Assembly: GCA_946122785.1 (NCBI GenBank) | Contig: CAMGYJ010000011.1 | Coordinates: 54,610,449-54,674,448, forward strand | Length of the DNA: 64,000 bases | Origin: Linum tenue | Lineage: Eukaryota > Streptophyta > Magnoliopsida > Malpighiales > Linaceae | Reading direction: 5' to 3' | Shown here: one piece after another, positions 13,382-27,189 of the stretch | How the letters are laid out: every line of letters starts with the position of its first letter | Position numbering within the stretch: the stretch's first letter is position 1 | Made by a program: the position numbers and the translations under genes | Notes under the pieces: model-generated | Seen by the model: only the letters and a program-made list of their open reading frames with translations | What the model was told of the DNA's origin: nothing | Databases searched by the model: none

Positions 13382-13779
13382 ACGAATAATTAATGTAGTT
13401 AGTCCTTGGCTTTCCCCTAGCGTTTTCTTATTTTCCCTCTGTTTTGTGATTTTTCTTGCTACTCTTGCATTAATCTCTCTTCCTTGTCAGTTTTCACGCA
13501 AAAACAATAAACTGACGCATCTTTCTGCAACCTAATTCGCCCACATAAGGCAGAGGAAAAAACGGGACAATAGCCACGTACCCAACTCATGACTCATGAT
13601 TCACTTCCCCGCCGATCCACTCAACTCAACAGCATCGTTAACAATGATGGACGAACGAACCAGAACTTGCTCACAAAAATACCATAAAAGTTCCTCCTCA
13701 ATTTACAGTGTCAGACCAGAATAGAAGTCTTTCATCCATAGAGAACACCGTTTCCTGTCCCTTTTCCACTCTTCCTTTC

Positions 13780-13786
13780 TATATAA
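13780..13786 (+). promoter_or_regulatory. TATA box of CCoAOMT-like gene 2
   Basis: TATATAA followed by ACACAGCAG lies 70 bases before the ATG at 13856. That spacing puts transcription start near 13815 with a leader of about 40 bases, normal for a plant gene. Seen directly; function inferred from position. Confidence 0.55.
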
Positions 13787-13855
13787 ACACAGCAGTTCAC
13801 CTATCATTCACAGAAAAATAAACTCAGCTACCTGCTGCTTTCAGAGCTAGAAGAA

Positions 13856-16426
<2,571 letters not shown>

Positions 16427-16941
16427 TAGTTTTAAATCCTAAAATCCTATGTTAGATTTTACCCAAGATACGATAGAAGCCACATACACACATATGTGTG
16501 TGTGTCTTTGGTGCACCCACTTTTGTGTGTGCATTTAATGCACTCGCTTCATAATCGTCACTCTGAGCAGGCGATTCATGTGGAAACGATGCAAATCGTC
16601 ACTTGTGGTATGATGGACAAGAAAATAAATAAATTTGTACGGTTTACAATGGGGTTTTATTCTTACAACAAATTCTACTGTTAGTTTCTAAATTAATTTT
16701 ATTATTAACCAAAATTCCATTAGTTTTATTTAAAATATTTAACGTGTCATCAATTCGCATTATGAAAAGGTTCTGCAAGGTTAGCTGACTTTGACTTAAC
16801 AGTCAATCATAACTTTCTAAATTTGATGCTATATTAGACCACACATTATGAAAGATTTATGTAACAACATTCTATAGTAGTTTCATAAGCAACATTCTAT
16901 AATAGTTAGATAAATTATAAATTCATTCTTAAAATTTAGGG

Positions 16942-17435
16942 TTATAGGTATAATATACCCCTATACTATGTCGTTTTTATCAAACATGCCCATTTACTAT
17001 TTTTTACATCTAACATGACCCTGTACTTTGGAACAATTATCAAACATGTCATTCTATTAAAATTTCTGTTGAAAAAATTGTCAATCATGGTTGAACCGAG
17101 ATTTAGTCGACTCGACATCGGCAAATGGGAGGGAAAATATCAGTTGTGTCCCTTGTTTTATTTCTCTGGGTCTCGTCAAAGTGAAATTATTAAAATTATT
17201 TGGCTATACAAAAGAGCAAAAAAAATTAAAGTGAAATTAGTAGGGATATTTTAGACATTTGTGTTGTCGAAACCAAAGTTCGACCATGGTTCACGATTTT
17301 CTTATGTAAATTTTTATAAACGGGCATGTTTGATCATTTTCCCAAAGTACAGGGACATGTTTGACGTAAAAAAATAGTAAAGGGGCATGTTTGATAAAAC
17401 GACATTGTAGATGACCATATTATATCTATAGTGGC
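16942..17435. mobile_element. Long-inverted-repeat (foldback/MULE-like) element, about 495 bp
   Basis: The left arm (from TATAGGTATAATATACCC, with ATCAAACATGCCC and CCCTGTACTTTGG) is repeated in reverse complement in the right arm at about 17310-17435. Arms are about 120 bp. The centre, with an 80-codon frame, has no recognised product. No clean target duplication could be placed, so the limits are approximate. A related layout occurs at about 61158-61678. The flanks 16422-16941 and 17436-17980 show nothing recognisable. Confidence 0.6.
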
Positions 17436-17988
17436 CAAGAGGCTCGTAAGAGTTAAAAAGGAAAAAGAAATCTCTGATGCATAAAGTTGCTGCTGAACCA
17501 GAAACAGAAAAAGGGTGACAGCAGAATATATCTTCTTTCACTCATGGATCGACTCTGTTTCAGGATAAATGGCGGCACGACAAGTGCCTCCCGCGAAACT
17601 TCTCTTCGATCGGATCTGCCTCAAGATGGAGGACCCTTTATTTTTTTCTTTTCCTAGGTGCTGAATTTTGGATTTTGGGTTCTGGTTTATTAAGTGGAAG
17701 GAAGAAGGACGTCTGAGGACTCTGTTTGGCTTTACTATTTGACCAAGCATACTCCTGGAGCCGGACCGTAACATTTATTCATTAAAAAACAAAAACAGTG
17801 ATGATGTCGATGTGAAATCCAGTTGGGCTGCTATTCCTCGGCACCAAAAAAAAAAAAACCAGCATCAAAATGGCATACTTGATCTTGATGTACAACAAAC
17901 TGAATGAATGGAGATTCCCCCTAAAAAAAAAACATGAACGGAGATTCCATAATTTGTTTGTTGTTCCATGCAGAGCCAGCTTCTCCTT

Positions 17989-17996
17989 ATATATAT
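17989..17996 (+). promoter_or_regulatory. TATA box of the BAHD gene
   Basis: TATATATA lies 43 bases upstream of the ATG at 18039. This argues against translation from the upstream in-frame ATG at 17934, which lies before the TATA box. Confidence 0.5.
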
Positions 17997-18038
17997 GCAG
18001 GGAGCGTCGCAACAAGAACAAAACCAAACAGCACAAAC

Positions 18039-19458
18039 ATGTTCAGGCAAGCCCATAACAATCTCGTCGTGAAACGTGGGGAGCCGGTAAAGGTTTCCCC
18101 GCCCCAAGAGGAAACTAAGGAGAAGGGCGCCTTCTCTCTGTCGAACCTGGACCACCTCGTATGCTGGGTGCGTACGATTTATGGGTTCAGGTCCGACGAG
18201 AGAGGAAACCAGATGACAGGGGAAGTGTTTGAAACCGCCCTGAGGAAACTTCTCGTTCACTACTACCCATTAGCAGGCAGACTGACGGTCGTCTCCGAAG
18301 GGAAGTTGGCCGTGAGTTTCTATGAACAAGGTGTTGTTTTCGTGGATGCCGAGGCTGACATTGCCATGAAAGATGTTGAAGACATGGTGAGGACGGATCC
18401 GAGCAAGCTCGTCGAATTGGTCTACGATGATGGCATTCACTGCAATGCCAAGCCTTTACCTGAATGCCCTCTTTTGGTCGTCCAGGTACAATTTATAAGG
18501 AAAATTATCAGATATACTTATGTGGTCTCTCTCAATTATACCATCCAATTGATGAATAAATAAAAAAGTTGTTTGTGCATAGGTGACGAAGCTCAAATGC
18601 GGAGGATTCGTTTTGGGAATCTGCATCAGTCACTGCCTGGTCGATGGTTTTACAGCGACAGAGGTGGTGAACTCGTGGGCAGAGATCGCGAGAGGACTGT
18701 CGATTTCTACGCTTCCTTGTTTGGACAAAAGGACTTTGCTACCACGTAACCCGCCAAAGGTCGAGTTCGCTCATCCGGAGTTTATCGAGATGGAAAACAG
18801 GTCACCCAGCAGTGACCAGTTCTCCAAGGAGAACATAGTGCACAAGGTTTTTCGTTTCGACCGCGAAACGATAAAGGAACTGAAATCAAGAGCCATGGAA
18901 GACGATGGAAGAGGAGCTCTCTCCAAGTGCTCCACTTTCGAGTGCCTTACAGCTCTCGTCTGGAAGGCGCGAAGCAAGGCACTGAATATGGTCGGAGATC
19001 AGGAAACCAAACTCATAGTACCGGTAAATGTGAGGAACAAGATGGATCCGCCATTGCCTAAAGGGTATTTTGGGAACGGAATTGCTTCGGCTTGTACGAC
19101 CAGTAAGGTCAGGGACCTGCACAACAAGCCATTTTCAACTACGGTGGAGCTTGTTCACGATTCAATCAAGATGATTACAGATGCTCGTGTGCGGTCGTGG
19201 ATCGATTTTTATGAGCTGCATAGAACTATACATCCTCTGGCTCATACGATGATCGCAACGACTTGGTCTAGAATTCCCTTCTGCACCACTGATTTTGGAT
19301 GGGGAGATGCTATCCTTATGGCGCCGGTGGCATTGCCCTGTGATGAGATGGTGATATTTATGTCGGATTACGAGAGGGACCAAAGTGGAGATATACGGAT
19401 TTTTGTGGGTCTACCGGAATCGGCTATGAAAAACTTTCAAAATCTTATGATGATTTAG
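18039..19458 (+). CDS. BAHD acyltransferase, omega-hydroxyacid/fatty alcohol feruloyltransferase-like (HHT/ASFT type)
   Basis: Cytosolic acyl-CoA-dependent acyltransferase. Close relatives transfer feruloyl from feruloyl-CoA to omega-hydroxy fatty acids or fatty alcohols for suberin and cutin. Two exons, 18039-18485 and 18583-19458, encode 440 residues, the normal BAHD length, and the single intron lies in the usual BAHD position. The catalytic HXXXD is SHCLVDG (His166) and the structural DFGWG begins near residue 386. FSLSNLD, LLVHYYPLAGRL, KCGGFVLG and DPPLPKGYFGNG match the HHT1/ASFT clade. I chose Met at 18039 because a TATA box sits just upstream and the clade starts near this point. Substrate preference cannot be read from sequence. 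It lies next to the CCoAOMT-like genes, which could supply feruloyl-CoA. Confidence 0.9.
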
Positions 19459-20298
19459 GTGTCGATCCGATTCGGCTAAAGTGCCTGTAGGCCCGTTTGT
19501 AAGAACTTGGTTACAACGCGCCCATAATCATTCGATCGAGTGTAATATGTATTATGATCGCTGGTTGAACGCGATGACAATTTAGAAAATCATCACGCGT
19601 TCATTCCAACGATTCGTGGAACATCCACCACAAAATCGAATGACTATGAGCACTGTACATACGTCTTTACAAATGATGCCGTAAACATCATAGTCAAACA
19701 ATGAGACACTCTTCTTTTCTTTGTTTTTTTGGATTGTTGTTCTTAAGCTTTGTGTCATCTCGAGAGATTTCTTTTCTTGTGCTGGGCCTTTTCATCTCTT
19801 TGTTCTTTTCTAGTTGTGTTTTTCCATATTGTTTTTCCTCGAGTTGGCTAAATTATTGAGTAATACTATCATTTTCATTGCACTTACAAGAGATCATTTT
19901 GTTTTTGTTTGTTAGTAGATGGCAAATTGTTATTGTACAGCGAATAGTAAACTGTCATTTAAGACTCTGATAGCAATTTAAGGGATGGTGATGGCAACCG
20001 TGCATTTTTCCATGAGTCAATAAGAATCAAAACACAACTAGCGTCTTGTAATATCTATTGTTTACCCTATGTATGACAACAACAAAAAAAACACAGAGGC
20101 AGCAAATTACAGTAGAGCACAACCGTATAAAATTAAGAGATAAATACAATATATTAGCCACAACTATTAAAAAAGGAAATTATAGTCATAACTATCGAAA
20201 TACAAATTATTAGCCAAACGTTAAGTCTTTGTTAGCCATTTCGTTAGTAATGTTGACTAAGTTTATACGATCCTGCTGGCTCCCACGTGGCAGACAGT
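19459..20298. other. Intergenic, AT-rich
   Basis: Three-prime flank of the BAHD gene. A stretch at 20150-20290 (ATTAGCCACAACT and related words, then CCCACGTGG) looks like the arm of a long-inverted-repeat element interrupted by the hAT MITE, but no partner arm was found. Confidence 0.35.
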
Positions 20299-20840
20299 CA
20301 GTGGCGGAGCCAGAAAATTGACCAAGAGGGTGTTTTTATCATATCATAAAAAATTACTTATATAATAGAAAAGTCAACTCTAAATGAAACAAAAAGTCAA
20401 CAACGCAATACTCTAAATTCATACAATTACATAAAAATAGTGTCACGTACACCGGTTACAACGTCAAACAAATAAGTTTAGTACATATAAGTCAAGACTT
20501 ATATTCATCAAATATTACAAATTAGAACTCAGAAGTACCTCTGAATTGATTTTGTGAAACAAACAAGTGAACTTCAATTGGTACTTCTTCACTTTCAGCT
20601 TTGTTTAAACAAAAGACGAGATTCCTCTGTTGTAAAGCTACAAAAGAAATGAGCAAGTTTAAACAACAACATTTTATTACTATAAATAAAGACGAAAGTG
20701 CATTGTATAACAAAACTCACTTGGTCTAGATGATAAGGAACTATCCTTACTACTGAATGGTCATTGGTTTGACCCAGTATATACCTCTACTGGAATTTTT
20801 TTTCCAAGTCACCCCTCCTCTCCAAGTTGCTCCGCCACTG
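20299..20840. mobile_element. hAT-type MITE, 542 bp
   Basis: Inverted termini CAGTGGCGGAGC and GCTCCGCCACTG, with a perfect 8-bp target duplication CAGACAGT at 20291-20298 and 20841-20848. No transposase. It belongs to the same terminal family as 14797-15059. Confidence 0.92.
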
Positions 20841-20848
20841 CAGACAGT

Positions 20849-22537
20849 ATATCATATTTTAATTATAATTTAAAAAATAAATCTACACAATATATAATAG
20901 CCGGAAGGGGAAAACTGTTGCTCCATTTCAAATTTCCTGCAACGAGAGTGAAAGTAGGAAGGACATTTTGGTCTTCACAATTACTTTGTTTTATTTATTT
21001 ATAAAAAAGACACATGCTGGGATTTGAACCATGACCACTTTAAAGAAAAGCAAGGATCACAACAAATCACACTAAGAACATTTGTTGTATCTTTTTAAAT
21101 TACAAACATATAATAGCAAGGAGGAAAAAACCATTCCCCCATTTCAAATTCCCTGCTCCATGAGCGTTTGTAAGAAGGGTAGAATATGAAGTGTCAATTT
21201 TTTTTCTCTTTCCTCTATGGAACGGGCCAACTTACCGTACACATGCGGACTTCAACAGGCTCAGGAATTGTTGCGGCCCAACAAAAACAAAACATGTTTC
21301 GTTAAGCCCTTTTATTTCTCGGTGTCGGTAAGATATATATGAAAGGGAAAAAACAATACTAATTTTTTATTGCTAAAAAAGAAAAAATTTAACAATAAAC
21401 TAATGCATGGATTCTAATGGGCTAATCGCTAACCATAAATTAAAAGAATTGAATGGGACTAACCTATATGAGATTTGGTCATCAAGTAAAATAAATGAAC
21501 ATCATGGGTTTGCTATACTAAAACAAGCTATTTTCTCTAGCATAACATATATTATGCTATTATTTTATATCTTAGTGGCTAAAATATAATATATTTTAAA
21601 GTTATTAAATGCTTCAACCTCGACAACCCAATTAATTTATTTTTTATAATTTTAAATATATATTATGTAATTATTTGATATCATAATGATTAAATTATAG
21701 TGTATTTTATAGAGAATCGCTTGGTATTTGTTAGTTAAAAACTAAACAGAAAGATCCATTTGGTTATTTTTACCATTAAAATGATCCTAAACATTTTGAG
21801 TTTCCTTTCGAATTTCTATAGTTTTGTTCCCGAAAGAGTGATGTGCAAATGGCGAATTGTAGTCATCTCTTTTCTTTCATTATTTTTTTATTTTCAAATA
21901 GAAAGTTTGAAAGTAAAGAATAAATGGAGCTTGGCATGGGTCGGTCAAATAGGCTGAATTTCAAGTTTTGGCCCGTTTTGATCAAGTCTAATTTATAATC
22001 ACATGGTTCCCTAACACCCGATAAAAATCTCAATCCAAACCAGTTCGGCAGTTGAGTCCCAGTTTACCATCATTTTCTAGCAATACAGGAACAATGGTTT
22101 CTATCCCAAATCGTGTTGTTCGTCCTTGATTTCTTTAGATTTTATCATGACCTGGGAAAAATCGGCAAGCACAATGACGACAAGATGAAAGTTTTATAAC
22201 GAAAATTAATCGGCCAACGGGCCGTGTAAAATCTAGCAACGATTGTGAGATGCTCATTTCCCGAAGACCGGCGGGATAGGCGATTTTTTATTTGATTTTC
22301 TGGAATTCGGTTTCTATAAAACTTACTCCACCTCATCATGTCACCAGAAATAATACTATTTCATAAGGCAACAAGTACTCGAACTTGGTTCATAAGGTTG
22401 ATTTTTGATTTGTTGCATCATTCATGTCTCTTTCTTGCTAAAATTCACTATCTTTATCACGTGTTTCCAAAAAAAACTATACAACAATAAGTCCTACACT
22501 GCATTACATTCTCAAATTTCGTAGCTTATCTTCCTCC
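20849..22537. other. AT-rich intergenic, no gene
   Basis: Low-complexity AT-rich DNA with scattered short frames (21407-21589, 21760-21957, 22145-22339 minus) and no recognisable protein. Part of it may be the body of the Helitron whose 3' end lies at 22562; a 5' end starting TC could not be fixed. Confidence 0.35.
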
Positions 22538-22562
22538 GGCCAACTGGCCGGGGCCACGCTAG
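22538..22562 (+). mobile_element. Helitron 3' terminus (hairpin plus CTAG)
   Basis: A perfect 7-bp stem with a 2-base loop, CCGGCCAACTGGCCGG, is followed ten bases later by CTAG and a T. This is the Helitron 3' signature (GC-rich hairpin, then CTRR). The wording TTCCTCCGGCCAAC resembles the 3' end of the 3.8-kb Helitron at 37363-41183 (TTCCTCCGACCAAC), so the two are probably one family. The other end is unknown. Confidence 0.6.
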
Positions 22563-23268
22563 TTATTAGATAGTTAAAAAAATGAAAGAAAAAAAATTTC
22601 TTCTTCTGCCCTCCATCTCACCTCCGTCGTCGCCTTCTCTCTGCATCTGCCACCGCCTCCGCCGTTGGCCCTCCATCTCACCGCCTTCGCTCCTCCTCTT
22701 TGTCTCTATCATAGCTTCTACCGCCGAGGCTTGGCTTCAACCCCTACCTGAATAGGAGCAGTTCAAGTTGTTATCTCCTCCACGCTCAAAAGAGAGAAGA
22801 AACTGTGTTGCTCGCCGTCTTCCTCCCCCTCTTTTTTACGAAACCACAACTTAAAAACCCAACAGATATGAAATCTGTAGATCTCCGGCGACCTCGCAAA
22901 TTCCGTCCAAACCGACAACGTCATCGATGGTGGTCACGAATTCCCTTTTCTTCCTTCCCTCCCATCGTCGTCGATTGGAAAACCCACAAAAATTGGAAAA
23001 CCCAGAATCAAAGATTCGCCTTTGTTATTCTCTTCCTTCTTCTCTGCAAATTGGTCATTCACAGCCGACCTGACCTCCGCCCTAATTCCATATTTGCCTT
23101 CTCTAAACCTCTAGATGGAGAGAGATGCGAAGCTTCTCAGTCACAAATGTGTGAGGCGAGAGGGATTTTCATACTGTAATTCCACCGCCCAGGAGCGATG
23201 CAAGAGAGTTTCCAGCTCCCCATCGTCGTTCCCGTTCACCTGTCGTCGTTTGAGATGACATCTGCAAC
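22563..23268. other. CT-rich stretch of unknown nature
   Basis: Runs of CTCCATCTCACC and CGCCGCC-type words and a 124-codon frame (22805-23179) without family resemblance. It may be a captured leader or gene fragment; no gene is called. Confidence 0.3.
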
Positions 23269-23315
23269 TATGGTTGTTAATGAGCCAAACTATTTGCTAA
23301 CGGCTCGGTCTCAAA

Positions 23316-23608
23316 TGTTAGTGTTGTGATATATGATCCACGATTGAACCTCTCCCAACAACTCGAGTTATTGGGATCAATTGGTTCTTTACATGGTATC
23401 AGAGCCTTCTGTGACCGAGAGGTCTTGTGTTCGATTCCTGGTGACCCCCATTTGTTAAGCACATGGTATTCTTGTCTTTAGACCTGTGCAAACTTTGAGC
23501 CCCCGTGAGTGGCTTTCGTTTGAGGGGGTGTGTTAGTGTTGTGATATATGATCCACGATTGAACCTCTCGCAACAACTCGAGTTATTGGGATCAATTGGT
23601 TCTTTACA
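23316..23608 (+). mobile_element. TRIM: 293-bp LTR retroelement in miniature
   Basis: Two 78-bp direct repeats, 23316-23393 and 23531-23608, start TGTTAGTGTTGTG and end GGTTCTTTACA; they differ at one base (CTCCCAACA versus CTCGCAACA). A primer-binding site TGGTATCAGAGCC (initiator Met tRNA) abuts the left repeat at 23394-23406. A purine tract GAGGGGGTG abuts the right one. A 5-bp duplication TCAAA flanks the whole (23311-23315 and 23609-23613). The 137-bp interior codes for nothing, so it must be mobilised by enzymes supplied in trans. Size and layout fit the TRIM/SMART class. Confidence 0.93.
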
Positions 23609-24157
23609 TCAAACTCGACAAAAGCACGTTCGATTCAATAAAAGCTCGATCCGTTTGGTAACGAGCTGAGCTTGAGCTCAACCTTGTTCGGCTACTGAAC
23701 TAGCTCGATTAGGTGGCTTGTTGAGTTCGACTCATGAACTATCTCATTTTGAGCTCATGAGTCATGAGATGTCTGAACATTGTAATTAACGAACCAACTT
23801 GATTACGGCTTATGGGAAAATCGATCTATATCTTATGAGTTGGTTTGTTAATGATGCTTATATTTATTAAATTGTATATCACACCACATGTGATGTTTAA
23901 TAATTTGAGTACGTGAGCAAATATGTCTCATATATGACATGAAGATCAGTTAATCACATGTATCATATATGATATATAAATAATTGGATATTTAATTCAT
24001 AAATTATCTAAGAGTTGAGCTCGGGCCAAAATTTTGATCTTAATTATGAGCCAAGATTAAATAAATAAGCTGGCTCGTGTTTGGCTCGACTCAGCTATTT
24101 CATAAACGAGCCGAGCTCGAGTTTGGCTCGTTTATAAATGAACTAAACCTGAACAAG

Positions 24158-26848
24158 TGATAGAAACATAGTTTCTATCGGATTTGCGGATTGGATCGAC
24201 ATTTGGGATTTTAGGAATTGGAGAAGAGAATTGGGGATTTAGGGATTAGAAGATAGAGATAGGGATTGAGATTGGGAATTAGAGGAAGAAGAAGAATAGA
24301 AGATAGAATCGGCCGAACCCTTAGAGGGCTAGAGAACGAGAAATTAGGAGATAGAGAATTAGGGTTTGGGAGAGATGCTTTCTGAATAATTGTTCTTGCT
24401 TGATTATGAACGAATGACAAAGCACATATTTATAGGGAATACTAGGAAACTCTAACAATAACCCTAATTCTACTCAAATACTACTAACCATATTAATAAT
24501 ATTCCCTAATAATAATAAAGATAATTATGGTAGAAACGTGTTTCTATCATTCCCTCCTCCTTGAGACCCTCGACCCATTTCATCACGTCTACCGTGAGAC
24601 CCGCGCCTTTACTCCTCCATTTCTTGCGCTTTCTTTTCTTCCAATCGTGCTCCACTACTCGAACGAATCTCACACTAACATCTTTGACTCCAATTGCTTC
24701 ATTCCTATCCACGTGGTTCATGTCATGTTCTCCATAGCCGAACAAACCTTTCTCTTCCTTTTCAAAATCCACGAAATAGGAATTAGAGAACTGTTCTTCC
24801 TTAATCTCCTCCTCACTAACTAGAGAAGACTCCACAAATTCCTCCATGGGCTGGGTGGTGAAAACAACCCATAACCTTTCCCCACCTTCTCTTCCTTCAT
24901 CTTGGACTAGGCCCACATATGCTTGGGAGAAAGATGTGCTCTTCTCCTTCTTAATTCCGTTTGGGCTTGCAAGCCCATCTGCCAACCACATAACTCCTTC
25001 CTTCTTTTCCTCCAAGCCCATCTCTTTTAAATCAGAGCCCACGTTGGGCCTAAATCCTCCTTTCTGATTTGGCCCAACACCATATAAGAGAGCACTTATT
25101 AAACAATCGTTGGGTGGTTAAAGAATTGGGCCCTTTAAAGCCCAACTCGGCTCAACACTCAACTCGGTCTGCTGCTCTTCTTGGTCCAATGAGAACCCAG
25201 CTCTCCTCTTCTCACGATCCATTGAGCGATCAGATATGCGGCCCAAGTCTACTCGGCCCAACGACCCAGTGACCCGAACCACCTCTCGGCCTAACCATTC
25301 TGGCCGCTTGGAGTTGGTGGCGTGACCTAGGGTTGCTGGAGAAGATCGCCGCCCTCCTCCTCGCCCTTCTTCTTCGTCGCGCCGCCAGCCATCTCCATCA
25401 CCATCACCGCTGTTTCTTCCTCCAACGGCGAACGACCCTCCAGGCGGCAACGATCCCAGCCCGATTCCGGCCACCTCACCTCGACGTTCAGTGGCGCAAC
25501 CGAACCCGTCGCCCTTCTCTGGCCACGTACGAACCAACGGATCTGGGCCCCCTTCGATGATCGTTTGCGTCGTCGGCTTGCCCAACGTCACCCTGAGTGG
25601 ATTTCCGTTTGTTGTTGCAGCAAAGGGAGCCGCGCCGCCACGGTCCTTCTCTACCCTCGTCGACCGTCGTTTCAGCTGGTCGAGATGGGAACCCGACGCC
25701 GCCTCTGCCACTTCTCCTCGGACGGTGCGGACGAGAAGCTCCGCCGACCGCAAGCGAATCCCGTCGCTCCTTGTCACCCGAGCCTCTATGGTCATGAGAG
25801 ATGGAGAGTTCAACGCCGCCGTCGCAGAACCCAGGGGAATCTGCTCCGGCGTTCCATCATTAGGCAGCGCATCATTCACCGTTGAGGGCTTCTTCATTCG
25901 ATGACGACGAGGCGAGCCCCGCTCCGCCGTCGCCTTCAGCTCCGGCTCCCTGTCCTTCTGCACCTCTGTGGCCGAGATGGAGAGGGCGCGTGGAGTTTCG
26001 TTCGTGGTGACTGCTGCGTTTTCCTCCCCATGTCCGGATGTCTCCGCAACCTCCCCGTCTTTCTTTCGAAATTTCCATCCAAACCTTTGGACAACATTGC
26101 TGTTGGCGCTGATAGTGGACGGAGGGACTGGTTACGCGAGGAAGACTGCAGCCGGGACAGTTGTGGTTGTCATTGGAGGCGCCTCTGCTTTCTTCTCCTG
26201 AATCGGTATGGCGGAGACTTTGGCAGTGGTTGGTGGCGGTGGTGGTTGAGTCGCCAACACCTTCTTCCGCGATGCGACCGTGACACCGTTGACCTGCAAT
26301 CTATCGTGTATAGCTTGAAGTCTGGCCTCCAACCGTCGTTGATATGACTCTTGTCTTACATTGAAGGCTTCAATCCTTTGATGCATCTTATTGAAAAGTT
26401 GATCGAACTCGTCCCCGGTTGAGAGTTGTGATGAACTCAGATTCGGAACCGGGGCTCTGATACCAAATGATAGAAACATAGTTTCTATCGGATTTTCGGA
26501 TTGGATCGACATTTGGGATTTTAGGGATTGGAGAAGAGAATTGGGGATTTAGGGATTAGAAGATAGAGATAGGGATTGAGATTGGGAATTAGAGGAAGAA
26601 GATAGAATCGGCCGAAGCCTTAGAGGGCTAGAGAACGAGAAATTAGGAGATAGAGAATTCGGGTTTGGGAGAGATACTTTCTGAATAATTGTTCTTGCTT
26701 GATTATGAACGAATGACAAAGCACATATTTATAGGGAATACTAGGAAACCCTAACAATAACCCTAATTCTACTCAAATACTACTAACCATATTAATAATA
26801 TTCCCTAATAATAATAAAGATAATTATGGTAGAAACGTGTTTCTATCA
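24158..26848 (-). mobile_element. Non-autonomous LTR retroelement, 2.7 kb
   Basis: LTRs lie at 24158-24549 (392 bp, the 3' LTR) and 26468-26848 (381 bp, the 5' LTR), both beginning TGATAGAAAC and ending GTTTCTATCA. They differ by an 11-bp indel in a GAAGAAGAAGA tract plus a few substitutions. The minus-strand primer site TGGTATCAGAGCC (26453-26465) sits two bases inside the 5' LTR, and a purine tract precedes the 3' LTR (about 24550-24561). ACAAG duplications flank the element (24153-24157 and 26849-26853). The 1.9-kb interior has only short frames and no reverse transcriptase, integrase or protease. Confidence 0.9.
26132..26512 (-). CDS. Gag-like coiled-coil reading frame of the LTR element
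   Basis: A 126-codon frame that begins inside the 5' LTR and runs into the interior. Its middle, HQRIEAFNVRQESYQRRLEA and following residues, is a charged amphipathic helix of the sort found at the N-terminus of plant gypsy Gag proteins. The next frame downstream (25118-25963, 281 codons) is Gly/Arg-rich and the last (24506-25042, 178 codons) is acidic; neither is recognised. Gag identity is a weak inference from helix character and position. Confidence 0.3.
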   Translation of the reverse strand: MSIQSENPIETMFLSFGIRAPVPNLSSSQLSTGDEFDQLFNKMHQRIEAFNVRQESYQRRLEARLQAIHDRLQVNGVTVASRKKVLATQPPPPPTTAKVSAIPIQEKKAEAPPMTTTTVPAAVFLA

Positions 26849-27189
26849 ACAAGGCAAAGCTCGGCTCTGCTCATTAACAGCCCTATCTGCAGCTGATTCT
26901 TTTCTTCCCGCTCCTTGTCGTCGTTCCATTCATCCCGTCACTACTCTCATATGCCATTAGCCGTTGATTCTTCTCTTTACGCTCCTGTGAGGCCGAGGGA
27001 GGGAGAAAGAGGTTCGATTGATTGGAGAAAGTGAGAACATGGCTGGTTGGGGAAGAAGGAAGAAGAGAAGTCGTCTGGAGAAGCAGAAGGTTGGTGAAGG
27101 AGCGGTGAACTGGGACGGAGAAGGAAAGGAGATAGTTGAGGGGCATGGTTTGTGAAAGCAGGGAAGAAGAACGACGAGAGGGAGGTGGG

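Larger units (their letters stand above)
23269..26885. mobile_element. hAT-like element carrying two nested retroelements
   Basis: The outer ends are TATGGTTGTTAATGAGCC at 23269 and, read inward from the right, TAGGGCTGTTAATGAGCA at 26885. Flanking octamers TCTGCAAC (23261-23268) and TCTGCAGC (26886-26893) match at 7 of 8 bases. The body repeats GAGCTCG/GGCTCG words. Removing the TRIM and the LTR element with their 5-bp duplications leaves about 623 bp, a normal size for a non-autonomous hAT element. No transposase. Confidence 0.75.

Noticed and set aside
17934..18038. Upstream in-frame ATG extending the BAHD protein by 35 residues
   Set aside because: It lies before the TATA box at 17989 and the extra residues do not resemble BAHD N-termini.
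22805..23179. 124-codon frame in a CT-rich region
   Set aside because: Composition-driven and without a known motif.
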